Source: Marsupella aquatica (taxonomy: Eukaryota > Marchantiophyta). Taken from it: a DNA stretch of 64,000 nucleotides. A model generated the notes under the pieces. The model was not told the DNA's origin. It did not search any database and worked only from the letters and a program-made list of their open reading frames with translations. The stretch is from contig OZ316892.1 in the NCBI GenBank assembly GCA_973895155.1, positions 9,362,001 to 9,426,000 on the forward strand. The letters run 5' to 3'. Shown here piece after piece: positions 34,470-48,100 of this stretch; the stretch's first letter is position 1; the number at the start of each line of letters is the position of its first letter. A program made the position numbers and the translations under genes.

Positions 34470-36353
34470 ATGACAGGTACCCTGTTGGGGGTGGCTACTG
34501 CCATGGTAAGCACCCCATTATTTTCAGCGACAGACATGCTGAACTTGGGAGTTGGTCTTGCAAAAGTGTTCAGATTGGCAACTATAATCTGTGAGGACAC
34601 TCCAATGGTTGCTTCCCATGCAGAAGCAGCTTGTAGTGTTGAAGCAGTGAAGACCATGCCACCTACTACTACTAGTGAGACACGGCATGCAGCAACAGCG
34701 AGGTTGGTGGATTTACCAGCACGCCCTTCATTTGAGAGGACTAGGTTTAAACCTAGTGTTGTATCATTGGATAATCGGAGTGGCATCTTCCGATTAGTTG
34801 GGCCTTCTGGAGCAGTATACCAGCCAGAGAGGGTGTTACTGGATACTGGTGCTCAGCCCTTGATGTTGGGAAAGTTTGTCATATGTGGATTTGACAGCCT
34901 TAGTGGTGGATGATATTTTGGATCCAGGGCATCGTGCACAGGGTGTGACCCAACCTGATAGACCTCCATTGGCAATGGTCAATGCAGTTGGGCGCCCACA
35001 TTGTGCATTACCCACTCTTGTAAGCCACTCTGCTTCATAAGGATTCAGAGCAGGTGGCCCTGGACTTGTGTGGGACACAACTCTCCAATAGTTAGTGGAA
35101 CCTACTGCTGATGAGAGAGAGCGTGCTATGGGATTTTTGACTAGCACCACTGCAGTTGCCTCTGTGTCAGAGGGTTTGTGGCTCCAGGTTCTTGGTCAAG
35201 CAATGGACCTGAATTGTTTGACTTGGATTATCAGCTTGGGAGTAGCTGAACAGTTGCGGATGCGCTCTGCTAGAATTACTGATTGTCCCTTGGTGAGCTT
35301 GCGGTCCACTAAGATAGTACTGACCACAGCTGGGGGCGAGCAGATAGTCCATGGACCTATGGCAGGATTGGCCAAGGCTGGACAGATTGTTGAGCAGGAA
35401 GGGACTGCTCAATCTACTGCTAAATAGCAATCATTGGCTATCTCTTCTACCCTACAAAGAGATATTAGGGATTTGGTGGAGAGTTGGGAATCACAGCTTG
35501 GCCCTAAGTTGACAAGGGAGGAGAGACGTCGCATGCATCGATTCCTAAAGAGTTACTGGAATTGTTTTGCATTTAGCATGAAGGATTTGGGGACTTTAAA
35601 GGGTCATAGTATTCAGATTGAATTGGCTAGTGATGCGCCAATCTTTCGTAGGCCATACTGTTATAGCTAGTGACATGGAGAGAGCTCTGATTCAAAGCAG
35701 AACTCAAGATTTGTTGGAGGCTGGATTGGTGGAGATTTCATATGGGGAGTATGCATCTGCCATAGTGATGTCAGCCAAGAAGGATGTGCATGGCAATTAC
35801 ACAGATAGGCGCATGTGTGGTGATTATAGACCCATTAATCGCCAAACAAAATCTGATAGATATGCCATGCCCACACCTGAGGAGATCTTTGATGCTGTGG
35901 GGCATGCAAAGGTTTTCAGTTCATTGGATCTAAGGGCAGGGTACCATCAGCTTCCAATTAGACATGCTGACAGGTCCAAGACAACATTCTGGGGGATTGA
36001 TTTTTATGGCAAAGATCGTTTGTATCAGTGAACAAGAAGCCTTAAAGGATGAGTCCAAGGCCCGAATTCTCTTTTCCAGATTTTCGTGATTTTCCAAAAA
36101 GTGATCAAAAAACAGCACATAAAAACATTACTTTTTTTATGAATTATGCTATTCTAATTATTTTAATGAAAATGATGTGATATTGAAGACTTCATTTTCA
36201 CACTTAGTATGTAATCCAAACTCCACACTTAATAACAAACATGAAATACATAGTCTTTGATTTGAGTTTATGCAAATACAAATATCAAGTAGAATGATAC
36301 TACCAATCTGAGTTCTAGCATCTAAGTCCACTCAATTTCTAAATGCAACTAAA

Positions 36354-39300
36354 CTAATCTAATGCTTCTCCAGCCTCCTCTCCACTTCCAGAAGCTCCTT
36401 CCATCAATCCTAGCCCAACAGTTACACCTTCTGTTGCACCCTCTATGGTGGTGTGCTCAATGTCCTCCTCATCCATGTCAATCTCTCCCTGACCATCTTC
36501 CTCTTCAATGTTGTCCACAAGGTTGAGAATCCTCCCCTTCAATACACTACTTTGTCGTTCATCAATCTCAACCGCTACGCAATGTCTTCCTGTTGCAAGA
36601 GAGGATGCCATTCCAGTACCAGATCCAGAACAAATATCTAGCACCCAATCACCCACCTAACTGAAATGGGTCACTTCCCAATCCAACAACACCTGGGGTT
36701 TCTGATAGACATTCATTGCCTTGTTATCACCATTGTGTTTTAGCTTGTTTGTAACCGCTGGGCACACAACCACGTTATTTCGAGACTCATTAGTGTCAAA
36801 ATTAAAGTGCTCCAAGGAGCGTTTACCGTCTTGGCTATGAAAGCCAATAGTAAAACACTCAAAGTTGTTGTTGAGTCTCGGGCCTCCAGCATTCTTCACA
36901 TTATCCTTAACCCTGCAAATTAGCAAACATTTTTTGTTAAAGTCTTCTCTTTTGAAAAAAGGGTTCATGAAATCATGAACATATCAAACCAAATCTAGTT
37001 AACCAATTATTTGTCTTACCAAACACAGTTCTGAAAACCACCATTACACTCGGCCTTCAACACTGTCTTCACAGCATCATATTGGTCAATACTATGGTGG
37101 ATGATAATACGCCAGAGCTTTGCATTTGACGCCACCTTGAAACTCTGGACCATCTTTGTGATCTCTTGAATTCCCCAGCCCACAATATCTTCGTGAAGGC
37201 ATCCAGCCAAAGCAAACCCGTAAGGAATATCTGCCAGGGCTAATGTATAAGCCCTAGATGGAACGACCTCATGTAATCGCTGAACATCGTGTGTAAAAAT
37301 ATCGTAGTACACATCACCAAATTCCGGATGCTCAAAAGCATTTGGATGTAATTCACCATCTTGGGTTTGTCGGCTGGATGTCTTCATTGCAAGCCAATTT
37401 TGCGCTTGAACTATGTGCGCATTGAATTTATCAGGGAAGGATTTAAGATCATTGCCTTCATCATTCTCTCCCTTCTTTTTCCGGGAGGCTGTCTTTTTGC
37501 AAGCATTGAAGACAACAATGTTAAATAGTACTAAACTTTAGGCTACAAATTTTGAATTTGAGTGAAAAAGGTGAATCAACTCACCCAAGTCTGGAACACA
37601 GGAACAAAATTCTTGAGAACATTGTCTGTGCAATGTTCTGGATACTTGATTTTGCAAGCTGACCAAGTTTCCTCGTGGAGACATGTAAGAAAAGCCTTCT
37701 GCACTTGCATTTGAAATTTATGTCATTGAAATTCCTACCCCATCTCTTGTAGAGAAAGTTCTTTGGTAAGAACTCTCTGCAACACAAGACAAACTATGTC
37801 TGGGTCTTTCAAGGCTTGCATGTGTCTCCATTCTATCAATTTCATGTCCTCGAATGGCATCTTGGCATCTCCAGCCTTTGAAGCCTTCTTCTTAGCCTTG
37901 TCTCCTTTTTGCCCTTTGATTTCACAAACTTCCCACTTGTCAAAAATATGTCTTACAAAGGACCAAATAGGATCCTGGCGAAATGCTAATTGAAACAGAT
38001 TATCATTAGCATTTAAAACCTCAGCATCTTTGCGCACACCCCAATCTTTTAGATTGATTTCAGTGGCGCACTCCTTCTTGAAATCGTGGTTTGATGATGA
38101 TCTATTCTCAACAAAGTGCATGTGAATATAATTCACCCTCTGGATTGTGGTCATCTGTTGGCAAAATTCTGAATCTCTGTTGTGACTCCAAGCTAAGTTC
38201 CTGGCTTCCTGGATTGACAAACCGGCAAATATCCAGGATTGCACTCTCCGATAAGACTTGTTGTTGGGGAATTGTAAAGCTAAATCAGCCTTTGCACAAG
38301 CAGAGTGATTACCCCCAATCACATAATAGTGATAAACATTTTTTTTGAGAAGTCAAAGTCTGCCGGAGTCGGACATTCAAGGGGGTCAACCAACAGGACA
38401 AAGGGTGTTGCTAGTGGACTGGCTCCAACTGCCTTCATCCGTGTGGTTAATTGTGTCAAGAAGTATGGCTAGATGTGCCTTACTTGATAAACAGGCAACT
38501 GAACAGATTTCTCCTGGACTGGTGGGAGAAGTTGACCAATATCAATGGTTATGGTCTCCTCTTGGACTCCACACCTTGACAGAATCTCTTCCTGGTAAAC
38601 CACACGAGCATCCATCGACATTGACTGGGCCTTCTGCTCCAAATGAGTTGGAACCTTCTCTAATGTCTGCTTCTTGGTTTTTGGTGCACTTGGTATAGCA
38701 CCCTCAGAACTCTCTCTTGGTTGTAGCATGGCCTGATCCACCGGTCAGTGTTGTTCCCTCCTGTGATCTTGCAACGTGTGAGCCAGCAACTGAAGGTTGG
38801 GAAGCAAGAACCATCTTCCTAGTAGGTCCAGAGGTCGGTCGAGATACTGAAGGCTCTGCAGATGGAATAGACCTTGGTGGACGTGGAGGTGTTTACAAAA
38901 GACAGCAAACAGGAAACAGGATTTAATAACTGAAACTGGTAACAGGAAAAAAAACTGGTAACAGGAAAATGGGTGGAAATTTTTTTTGAATTTTTTTGCT
39001 AGCGCCCGGCGCTGCTAATAGTAGCGCCCAAAGCTAGCCAAAAATGTTGCATGGTTAATTTTTTTTGGAAATAACATGTTTTAGGAGACATTTTTAAATT
39101 ATCATTTTTCCTGGTAACAGTGATTTTTTCCTGGTAACAGCAATTTAAAAACAGGAAAAAAATCATGTTTACCTGTTTCCTGTCTCCGTCGCTATACCCG
39201 TGGACGTGTAGTGCTCTTCTCAGCAGCTCTCCGCAATATCTCCTTTGATTTTTGAATAGCCCTCTTTAATGTGCTTGCATGGTGCTCAAAGACAAATCTA

Positions 39301-39830
39301 GCAATGAGCCGAGCTATGTCACAAAATTTCTCTTCTACAGAGAGATCCTTGATTGCCTCAATAACCCCCTCAATATCCTCCTCTAGGTAACATCTTGCAG
39401 CTGTTCCAGAAAATCTCTCAATATCTACCGCAATAAGTGTAGAGGATTCTTTGGTCGTGTTAAGAATTTCATCTCCACGATGAAACACATCGATCCGCCC
39501 ATAGTTCACCCAACCCAGGGCACCGGAAGGTAACTTCTCAAAAATGCAAAGCATCAAGAAAGGTTTCTTCCAGGTTTCTGTTCCCAAAGAAATAGTCCAA
39601 GAAGAGTCTCCAAAATCAGTCAAAGGATGTTCATCAAAGATTTCATCTAAGACCTTTTCCTGTGACTTCGGGAGTGCCATATCTTCCTGCAATGACAAGG
39701 CCAACAAAATCAGGCTACTTGAACTCAACGAATGAACCTTGAGTATAATTTTGGGTTTTTGCTTCATGAAATCATGAAGGCAGGTTCTCACCTGAAGCTT
39801 GATCCCTCCCGACTGGCTCCGCTTCTTCAT
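36354..39830 (-). pseudogene. ParB-like plus beta-class DNA amino-methyltransferase gene, one nonsense codon
   Basis: A multi-exon gene. Exon 1 is 39830-39792 (ATG), exon 2 39686-39198 (phase 0 junction). Further exons lie near 38850-38480, 38348-37735, 37505-37018 and from 36947. A ParB/Srx-like segment near 38320 reads YYVIGGNHSACAKADLAL and continues 'FAGLSIQEARNLAWSHN'. The methyltransferase part has motif IV (LALADIPYGF, DIPY for the usual DPPY) near 37240, motif X (VYQKPQVLLDW) near 36690 and motif I (VLDICSGSGTG) with VAVEIDER near 36640. The order IV-X-I is that of beta-class N4-cytosine/N6-adenine enzymes. An in-frame TAG at 36657-36659 lies between motif X and motif I, and a frame change lies near 38730. 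ParB-methylase fusions are known from phages and plasmids. A plant copy suggests acquisition by transfer or a mobile element (inference). Whether read-through yields a product is unknown. Confidence 0.75.
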
Positions 39831-39894
39831 TCTCTTGGCTTCTGCTCCCGAGCCACCACCTTGCAGCTGCCAAAGCAGGCAGGATCGATCTTGA

Positions 39895-40255
39895 TCCCCA
39901 ATTGACCCTTACTTCCCCAATCGGCCTTCGACCTCGGCCTTCAATTGATAATGGCCTTTGATTGACCCCAATCAGCCTTTGACCTCACCTTTGACCCTCT
40001 GACCTCGCTTGGAACTCGGCCTTCGATTGACCTTCAATCGGCCCTCGATTGACCCTCCTTCTGACCTCGGCCTTTGATCGGGCCTTCGCTTGAACTCGGC
40101 CTTCAATCTGGCCTTCGATTCACCTCGGCCTCAATTGGGCCCTCCGACCTCACCCTGCGATTGACCTCGGCCTTCGATCGGGCCTCCAACCTTTGACCTT
40201 CGACCTTCAATCACCCCCTTCGATCACGCCCTCCCACCTTCTATCCCTCCTTCGA
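39895..40255. repeat. Minisatellite of 'GACCTCGGCCTTCGATTG' type
   Basis: About fifteen degenerate copies of a word built from GACCTC, GGCCTTCG and ATTGACC, mostly 18-22 bp. It lies immediately upstream of the first exon of the methyltransferase gene (minus strand), thus in its promoter region. Not coding. Confidence 0.8.
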
Positions 40256-40726
40256 TCAAACTAAATCTCACGATCTCTTGGTCTCTTTTTGGATCTCTCG
40301 ATCCTTTGTGGCTCCCACTCTCGCAGCACTGTATTGCAGTCACTGCACAACACTTTCAGTGCATATCTTAGAACTTTCGCAACCCTATCGAAGCAATAAT
40401 TCAGAGTCAATCGCAGCACTAGTTGGCAGCCAATCAAAGCACTAGTCATTGTAGTCAATCACAACAGTCATTTGCAGCCTTATATTGTAGAAGACCTCAC
40501 CAATTGAATGTGAGAAATAAATGTCGAGCCCTATCTTGGAATGAAAGGCACTCAAAGCACAAACATTCAACCAAATTTGAGGGTCAAAACAGATCTGAGT
40601 ACCTCAATCGGCAGCCTCCTTTGCCGAACTCTCTAACTCTATCTCAAATCCCCTGCATCAGACGTCAGCCTCCTTTGCCATAGCCGAATCACCCATTAGA
40701 TCACCAAGCACATCACGTTGGACTTT
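40256..40726. other. Flank left of CACTA element C, no gene seen
   Basis: Short frames only; one 24-bp phrase (CAGCCTCCTTTGCC) occurs twice near 40612 and 40665. It ends at the CACTA terminus. Confidence 0.4.
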
Positions 40727-41110
40727 CACTACTACATATTGGCCCCTTTTGCGAAGCTTTTTTTTTACGCCGGGATGGTCTTGCGATGTCATCGACTTCA
40801 GATATTTTGTGATCAAACACGCATTACAATAAACCATGCTCAAAGGTTCGCAACATAGTGTTGCGAAGCTAAATACCTCGCAATTTGTTTGAGATCGGAT
40901 TGAATTCGCAACTCTTTCAGATACTATTAGTCTTGCAAAGTATTTGTGGATCCGCGACCATCGCGACTGCATTTGGATCTCTTTTGTTTCATAATTTAGC
41001 GATAATAATGTACTCAAATATATCTTGTGAACCTATTAGCTTCGCACAATATTGTGAAGTATAAGTAGTCGCAAGTTAGTGAAGCCAGTTGATTCGCAAA
41101 GTTGAGAACC
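40727..41110. repeat. Terminal and subterminal repeats of CACTA C (TTGCGA motif)
   Basis: After the CACTA terminus, the word TTCGCAA / TTGCGAA (core TCGCAA) recurs about a dozen times in both orientations. Such subterminal arrays are the transposase binding sites of CACTA elements. The motif differs from the TCCGAT motif of elements A and B, so C is a different subfamily. Confidence 0.7.
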
Positions 41111-44100
41111 CATTGGCATCACAATTACCGATGGTGTGTTATTCACAAAGTGTTCAGAAGTTGCTTCTTGACAAGCTTGAAAATGTTTTGCAAAGAGAGT
41201 TGTTTGAAAAGTTTGTAGAATGGAAATGTTTGAGAGAGTTTCTTTACAAGATGGAGAATGCATGTGTTTAGGTTACAGCTAGGGTTTTCAAAAAGGTGGC
41301 ATGCATGAGGATAGCTTTGGAAACAGCTAGGGTTGCATATATAACAGTGAGATGAAATTTCAAAGTCCAATTAAGTATTTGTAAAACAAAAGAAGAAAAT
41401 TAATATGTTAATATAAATAAAACCATGATAGTTAGTTTAGGGTCAAATTCTGGGCCCACAACAAGTTTTACTACTAGTGCATCAAACCTGGTCCTCATCC
41501 TCTCCTCCATTTGACACAATAATAACATCAGGTTTTTCCGAGATAATGGAACGGGACCGTGGCACATACGGTATAACAACTGACCACTCTGGGTCTGGTG
41601 GGTACGGAATATAGAAACACTGCTCAAGGTGACTTGGGAATGTAAATGGTTCAAATGTTTGCCAATGAGATGGTTGAAAGCTAGTTGCTGATGTCTTCAG
41701 TTGAGTAAACCCACACTCATCAAGAAGTACCGTGCGATTATCACCAACCAGGTGAATTTTGAACCACTTACACTTGAAGACATACTCTTCAAATTTGGAA
41801 TCGACATCATAGGATATGATCAAGATCTCCTCAATCTTCCCATAGTGAGGCACCACATCTCTGATCACATTAGTGTCATGATGGCTACTTTGTGAATCTT
41901 GCATGAACTGCCCTTGAACTCCACAATCAAAAGTTCTTCCCCTCTTCTCATCAAGGTCAGAAATCCTGAAATGCCTCCCTTGTGTCCACATTGCTGTTCT
42001 GGTCTGAACAAGTCTTAAAGGACCATGAACAATTGTTTGAACCTCAGGAGTCATATCTGGAAAATGTGATACATTCTCACCTTGGGCCACCATAGCATCC
42101 AACTGAAGTACTTTCTCCTTCATATACTCAAGGAACTTTGGAAAGATCCTTGGGCGACGACTCTCCCTCTTTGCATCCTCATAAAACTCTCTCCAATCTT
42201 CCATCACATTGCTGTTACTCAACATGAAAGTACTAACCTGTGTCAACTCCACTGCGGTTAGTAAGCGTGTTTTTTTGGCACCTGTTAAACGGTCCTCCTC
42301 CATTTCGCTCTCTTCCATCCAAGTGCGTGGACAACTAGGATCAATGGTAGCTAAGATGTTACTACAATAAAACATACTCTCAACTGCCAAGTATCCAGTT
42401 GCCATGCTCCCCTCCACTCGTGCACGGTTCAGTACATAAGCCTTTAACAAGGCCATATACCTTTCCAGCCAATACATCCACCTACAATGCACCGGACCGG
42501 CAATGGCAACCTTCCTCACAAGATGAACGAGAAGATGCACCTGACAATCAAAGAAGGAAGGAGGGAGATCATTCTCCAGCTTGCATACCACCTCTGCTGC
42601 CAATACCTCCATCCGTGGTATCTCTTCTTCATATATTTCCTTTGAGCATATCCATCTCAACAAAGTGCCCAGTGACCAAAGGGCATCTTGCACTTCTTCA
42701 CTCCCCAAACCTATGATTGCCATAGGAAGTATATGTTGTAGTAAACGATGATAGTCATGTGTCTTGAGATACATTGGCCATTTATGACTGTCCTCCATCC
42801 CAAAAGCCTTACGTAGATTGGCACCATAGCCTGTAGGAAACCGCATCTGCCCTATGCGTTGTCGAAACTCTCTTCTTTCACCAACACTCAAAACCCATGG
42901 AGCTGAAGGACGATGTTCCATCCCTGTGGATTCATCAACTGTTATCCATACATCTGGATGTCGTTCTAGATTCTGGCATGCCTCCCTAAAATTAATGTTC
43001 TTTTCCCCATAAAAGTGCTTGATCAAAGCCTTCCCCATTTCCCTCTATATGCATGGGGTCTAACAAGTGATGAATCTTCAACTCAGGCCAATAGGGCAAA
43101 GTGGCCAGTATACTCCACCTTGTCAATCCACTACCATAAAATCCCATGGCATCTTCAGGGTCTGCCACCCTATCAGCTATGGATTTCCAATACGAAAATG
43201 TTGTGCGGTCAGGTATCTCACGCTCATCACCATTGATCATGTCAAAGTCTGAAAACAAAAGGGGGTCAAACCTCATGTGATGCCCAAGTGGAAGAAACTT
43301 GGTATGACCAAGGTAGATTATCTTGTGTAGCCATTTTGAGTACTTGGCCATATCGTGAAGGCTTGGACCACAAGTGGAGCATGCCTTGTACCCTTGAGTT
43401 TGGAACCCAGAAACAAACCCAAACCCTGCTCACAAAATAACATTCTAAATTAGAGTCAAAGGAATTGAAAAGTTCATGTACATAGAATTAAAGAGGGACT
43501 TCCTTCCAAACAAACTTGATCTCCAATACATGAAAAAAATACAAATCCATACCACTCACCTAGATAGTCATGCATGGTCCACATAATGATTCCCTTCAAT
43601 TGGAAGACACGTGGTAACCCTCCTGTAGTTGTCCAACCATCATATGCCCATACACCCCCCCATAATTTATGGAGTTCCCCAACCAAGAGCGCCAAGTAGG
43701 TGTCCATGTTTTTTACCTTAGATGGACATGGGATAATCAATGATAGCAATAAGAATCCCTTTTTCATGGACAACCATGGGGGAAGGTTGTAATTCATAAC
43801 AACCACCGGCCAAACCAAAGTAGGGCGCCCTTCCCTCCAAGGGAGTGTGGGCTCACCCCATCTGATGCCAACCCCAACCTCACATGACGAGGGTCACGTG
43901 CAAACTCTGGCCATTGTGACTCCACATGCTTGTGAGCAGGGGAATCAACTGGCAACCGCATGACACCGGCCTCTGATCGATGTGTCTTATGCCATACCAT
44001 CAATTCTGCCAAGTCAGAACATTGGTACATGTGCAACAATCGAGGAATAATAGGAAACCAACAAACAGCTTTTCTAGGCACCTTTGAGGTCAACATGTTG

Positions 44101-44375
44101 GTTTCATATCAAGGCTCTTGACAAATTGGACACTCAGTTGCGCTGGCATTGGTCTCATGATAGAGAATGCAGTCATTCACACAAGCATGAATGATATGGT
44201 ATTCCATGCCAATGGATCATGATAGAACCCTCTTTGCCTCCTTCCAAGTTCCTGGCAACATATTTTCACTGGGTAACAAGAGATCATGGCAAATTGCAAA
44301 CAAATCCGATAGTAGCGCATTGCTTGCCTTGTGTTTTGCCTGAAGATTCATCAATGCCAAGATGGCAGATAGTCT

Positions 44376-45000
44376 CACTAGTACATTTTTGGTCTCTTTC
44401 CGATACTCAAATCGCGGCTTCTTTTAGCCGTCCGAAACCAAACGCATCGGACAACTTCCGATATTAAAACCATCGTAATTTCCGATTCATGATATATCGG
44501 AAATAAACGTACCGATGGAAAATGCTTCGCAAAAACTATCCCATACCAAAACTATCGAACAATGTCCGAAATTAATAGCATCGCAAAAAGACGACAAAAG
44601 TAAGGCTTTAGCTTCCGATGCAGTTACACTCGGACCTGAGGCTCGTTGGAAAAACAAACGGACATTGTCCGATATTTAAACCAACAAACATAATATTGGG
44701 AAAGACATTGCTTTGGAACCTACGTGCGATAGTTACAGTATCGGAAGTTGTCCAAAGGTAAGCATATCGGACCCCTCCTTCATCATTTTTGCCAAGGGGT
44801 CCGATGGTTTCTGGAACGGAAAAATGTGTCCGATAGGTTTTGAATCGCATGTGTCCCGTCACTTTCAATATCGGAAAGAGGTTAGTTCTCCGGCCGAGTA
44901 CCGATGCCTGTGCGATGTAGATTCCATGGGATTGACAATGGGACATTGTATTGTGGTCATGGTTTGATCCTGGATACTTGTAGCAATATAGTTTATGCAA
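44376..45000. repeat. Left subterminal repeats of CACTA A
   Basis: About twenty TCCGAT/ATCGGA words in both orientations between 44397 and 44900, often embedded in 'ATCGGA.TTCCGAT' pairs. They are probable binding sites for the element's TNPA-like or TNP2 protein. Confidence 0.85.
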
Positions 45001-45103
45001 TGGTAGTGTGAGAACACATGAAATGCCGATAAATATGTAATACCAATAAAATAGCCACAAATAAGATGGTAGGGGTTAGCTACGCCTTTGATGTACTAGA
45101 TAT

Positions 45104-48100
45104 CTAACTAGTGGAGGGAATGTCAGTATCTTCCACTATAACTACGTTAGGTCTATCCTGGACGATGGATCGTGATCGTGGAATGTATGGCATGACAATG
45201 GACCAATCTGAGTCATCTGGATAGGGTAGGTAAAAACATTGTTCAAGGTGATGGGGGAACGCAAAGGGATCTGAGGACCTCCAGTTTGAGCTGATGACAC
45301 TATTTGCGGTTGTCTTCAACCGGGTAAAACCGCATGCATCATCTTCACATGTCCGGTTGTGGCCCACAAGATTCATCTTGAACCATTTGCACTTTAATAC
45401 CACTTCCTCCAAAGTAGTATGTGCATGGTACTTTATGGTAAGGATTTCCTCAATCTTTCCATAATGGGCGACGGTGGACCGAATGGGATTCCTGTCTGAT
45501 GTGCTACTCTGTGAATCTTGGGTGAACCAACCCATCACCCCACAATCTTGTGTAGCTGCCCTCTTCTCATCAAGTCGTTCAACACGAAAATGTCTCCCCT
45601 TGGACCACATGGCTGTCCGAGTCGTGACTATAAGTAGTGGACCATGAATCAAGGTATGAAGCTTATCAGTCACCTTTGGGAAGTGTGATATGCTCTCCCC
45701 AATACCCACCAAGGCATCCACTTCTAGCATCTTTGACTTCATGTATGGGTGAAACTTGGGAAATAATCGTGGTCGCCGACTATTTTTCTTCTCCTCCTCA
45801 TAAAGTGTTGTCCACTCCCCTACAACCTCTGGTGAATTATACAACATAAATGTTGTGAGCTGCAAACGCTCCGCTGAGCTCAAGAGACGCTCTCCTGATG
45901 CCCCAGTGAGTCTATCATCCTCATAGTCCGCCTCTCACGCTGCCTCATGTGTCCATCCCCTAGGAGCGTTAGGATCTAGTGTGGCAACTATGTTTGTACA
46001 ATAAAACATACTCTCTGCTCCAAGATGACGCTCTGCAATGCTACCTTCCACCCTAGCGCGATTAGAGACGTACGACTTCATCACCCCCATATAACGCTCA
46101 ACCAAATACATCCATCGACAATGCACTGGGCCTGCAATTGCAACCTCATGCACTAAATGTATGAGAAAATGAACCTGGCCATCAAAGAAAGAGGGAGGGA
46201 GTGCCTTCTCCAACCTACAAATAACCTCTACTCCAAATATCTCCATTGCAGCAATTTCATCCTCCTGTACCTCCTTCTGACATACCCATCTCAAAAGCTT
46301 TCCCAATGACCAAAGGGCATCACGAAGTTCCTCACTACCCAATCCAATAATCGCAACTGGAATGACATGTTCTAGTAACCGATGATAATCATGTGTTTTC
46401 AAGTAAGATGGCCATTTTGGAGAATCATCCCCCCCAAATGCTTTTCGGAGATTTGCGCCATAACCTGTGGGAAACCTCATTGACCCAATACGTCTGCGAA
46501 ACTCAGTGCGCTCTGCCCTAGTCAAAACCCAAGGTGGATGGATGCTAGGGGGGTCTCCAGGGGGGTCCAAAGATGGCCAAAAACCAAGAAGACCATGCAT
46601 CCCCATCTCCTCACAACTTTCTCTCCAATTGTGGTTCTTCTCCCCATATAGATGACGAATCAATGACCTCCCCACATTCCCCTCAATGTGCATCGGATCT
46701 AACAAGTGATTAATGGGCATCTCTGACCAATATGGCAACTGTGATAATGCAGACAAACGGGTCATCCCACATCTGAGAAATTGTAATGGATCATCTGGGT
46801 CTTGAACTCTTTGCCATACCTCTCTCCAATATGCTGGATCCTTTCGCTGAGGTTGAGGACGGGTATCAGGTTGGCCCTCATCAGTGTCATACAGGAAGTG
46901 GTCACTCCTCCAAGGATGGTCTGCTGGAAGATATTTAGTATGACCAATGTAAACTATCTTCCGCAAAGTAGTTGACTTGTGTCTTGCCACTCCCTCCAAA
47001 TCTGGTCCACATGAAGGGCAAGCTCGATAGCCTGATGTTTGCAATCCAGAGATATATCCAAACCCTATGATTGGTCAAGGGACAGCCAGCCAATGAAAGA
47101 AGGTTAGAGAAAAGAATACAATTTTTAATTAAGTGCAAGATTGATGAAATAGGGTTAAATTAATTGCAAGGTTTACTGTGATTACCTGGTAAATCATGCA
47201 TGGTCCACATAAGAATGGCCTTGAGGGTGAATGCGCGAGATAAACCTCCAGTGTTGCGAAGTCTGTCATAACAATCCACTCCCCTCCAAAGTTGCAAAAG
47301 CTCATCAATCAAAGGTTGCAAGTAGATGTCAATCTTTTTTACTTGCTTAGGACCCGGGATGATCATTGAGAGTAGTAGATGACCTTTCTTCATGGCCATC
47401 CATGGAGGGATATTGTAGTTTGTTAGAACTACTGGCCATACTGAATATGGTTTTGCTTTACCTGCCAATGCAAAAGGGCTAATACCATCTGCTGCCAATC
47501 CAAGTCTCACAAGTCGTGGGTCAGTTTTGAACTCACCCCATCTATCCTCTACAAATTGATTGGCAGGAGAGTCAACCATCATTCGCATGGCACTAGAGTC
47601 TGTACCCATATCAGAACGATGTTGTGAGTGCCATACCATATACTCAGCCAACTCTGCACAATGGTATTGATTTCGCAATCGAGGGATGAGAGGAAAATAC
47701 CGCATAACTTTTTGAGGCACCTTCCCTGTCAACATGTCATCACGGTACCGCGGCTTCTCACACTCAGGACATATGATTGCATTTTCATGCTCACCCCTAA
47801 ATAGAATGCAGTCATTTACACATGCATGTATCACTTCATACTTTAGACCAATGGACTTCAACACCTGTTTAGCCTCCTTCCAAGACCTTGGCATGTTGTT
47901 GCCTGGTGGTAAAATGCGATCATGTAGGGTACGAAAAACATCATCCAAAAGTAGGTTGCTGGCCCCATGTCTTTGTTGCACATTCAACAATAACATTATT
48001 GCTGAGAGCCGAGATAACCTACTCCCCTCAAATATGCGAGTACGAGCATGACGTTGAGCCTCTTCCCATTCCTTCTGCTGGCCCCCCCTAGAAGGATGAG

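Larger units (their letters stand above)
31654..36031 (+). mobile_element. Truncated, decayed Ty3/gypsy retrotransposon
   Basis: Pieces appear in the correct order in several frames. The gag core at 32056-32667 contains 'FFEVLKQNYQGVRTDKLKGL' and 'REAYTRMRRLI'. Two zinc knuckles lie at about 32730-32860 (CWTCGGDHAQRYC and CDHCGAPGHTKDGC, separated by a stop). An aspartic protease piece is near 34845 (VLLDTGAQPL). Reverse transcriptase from 35434 to 36031 carries DYRPINRQT and SSLDLRAGYHQLPI. The sequence stops abruptly in the RT before the catalytic YxDD, so RNase H, integrase and any 3' LTR are missing. Two small transposon-like insertions interrupt it at 33309-33655 and 33779-34469. Non-functional. 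Confidence 0.85.

Noticed and set aside
38998-39038. Inverted repeat GCTAGCGCC...GGGCGCTA-like hairpin
   Set aside because: Short imperfect hairpin in an intron-like stretch of the methyltransferase gene, with no target duplication or further support as a mobile element.
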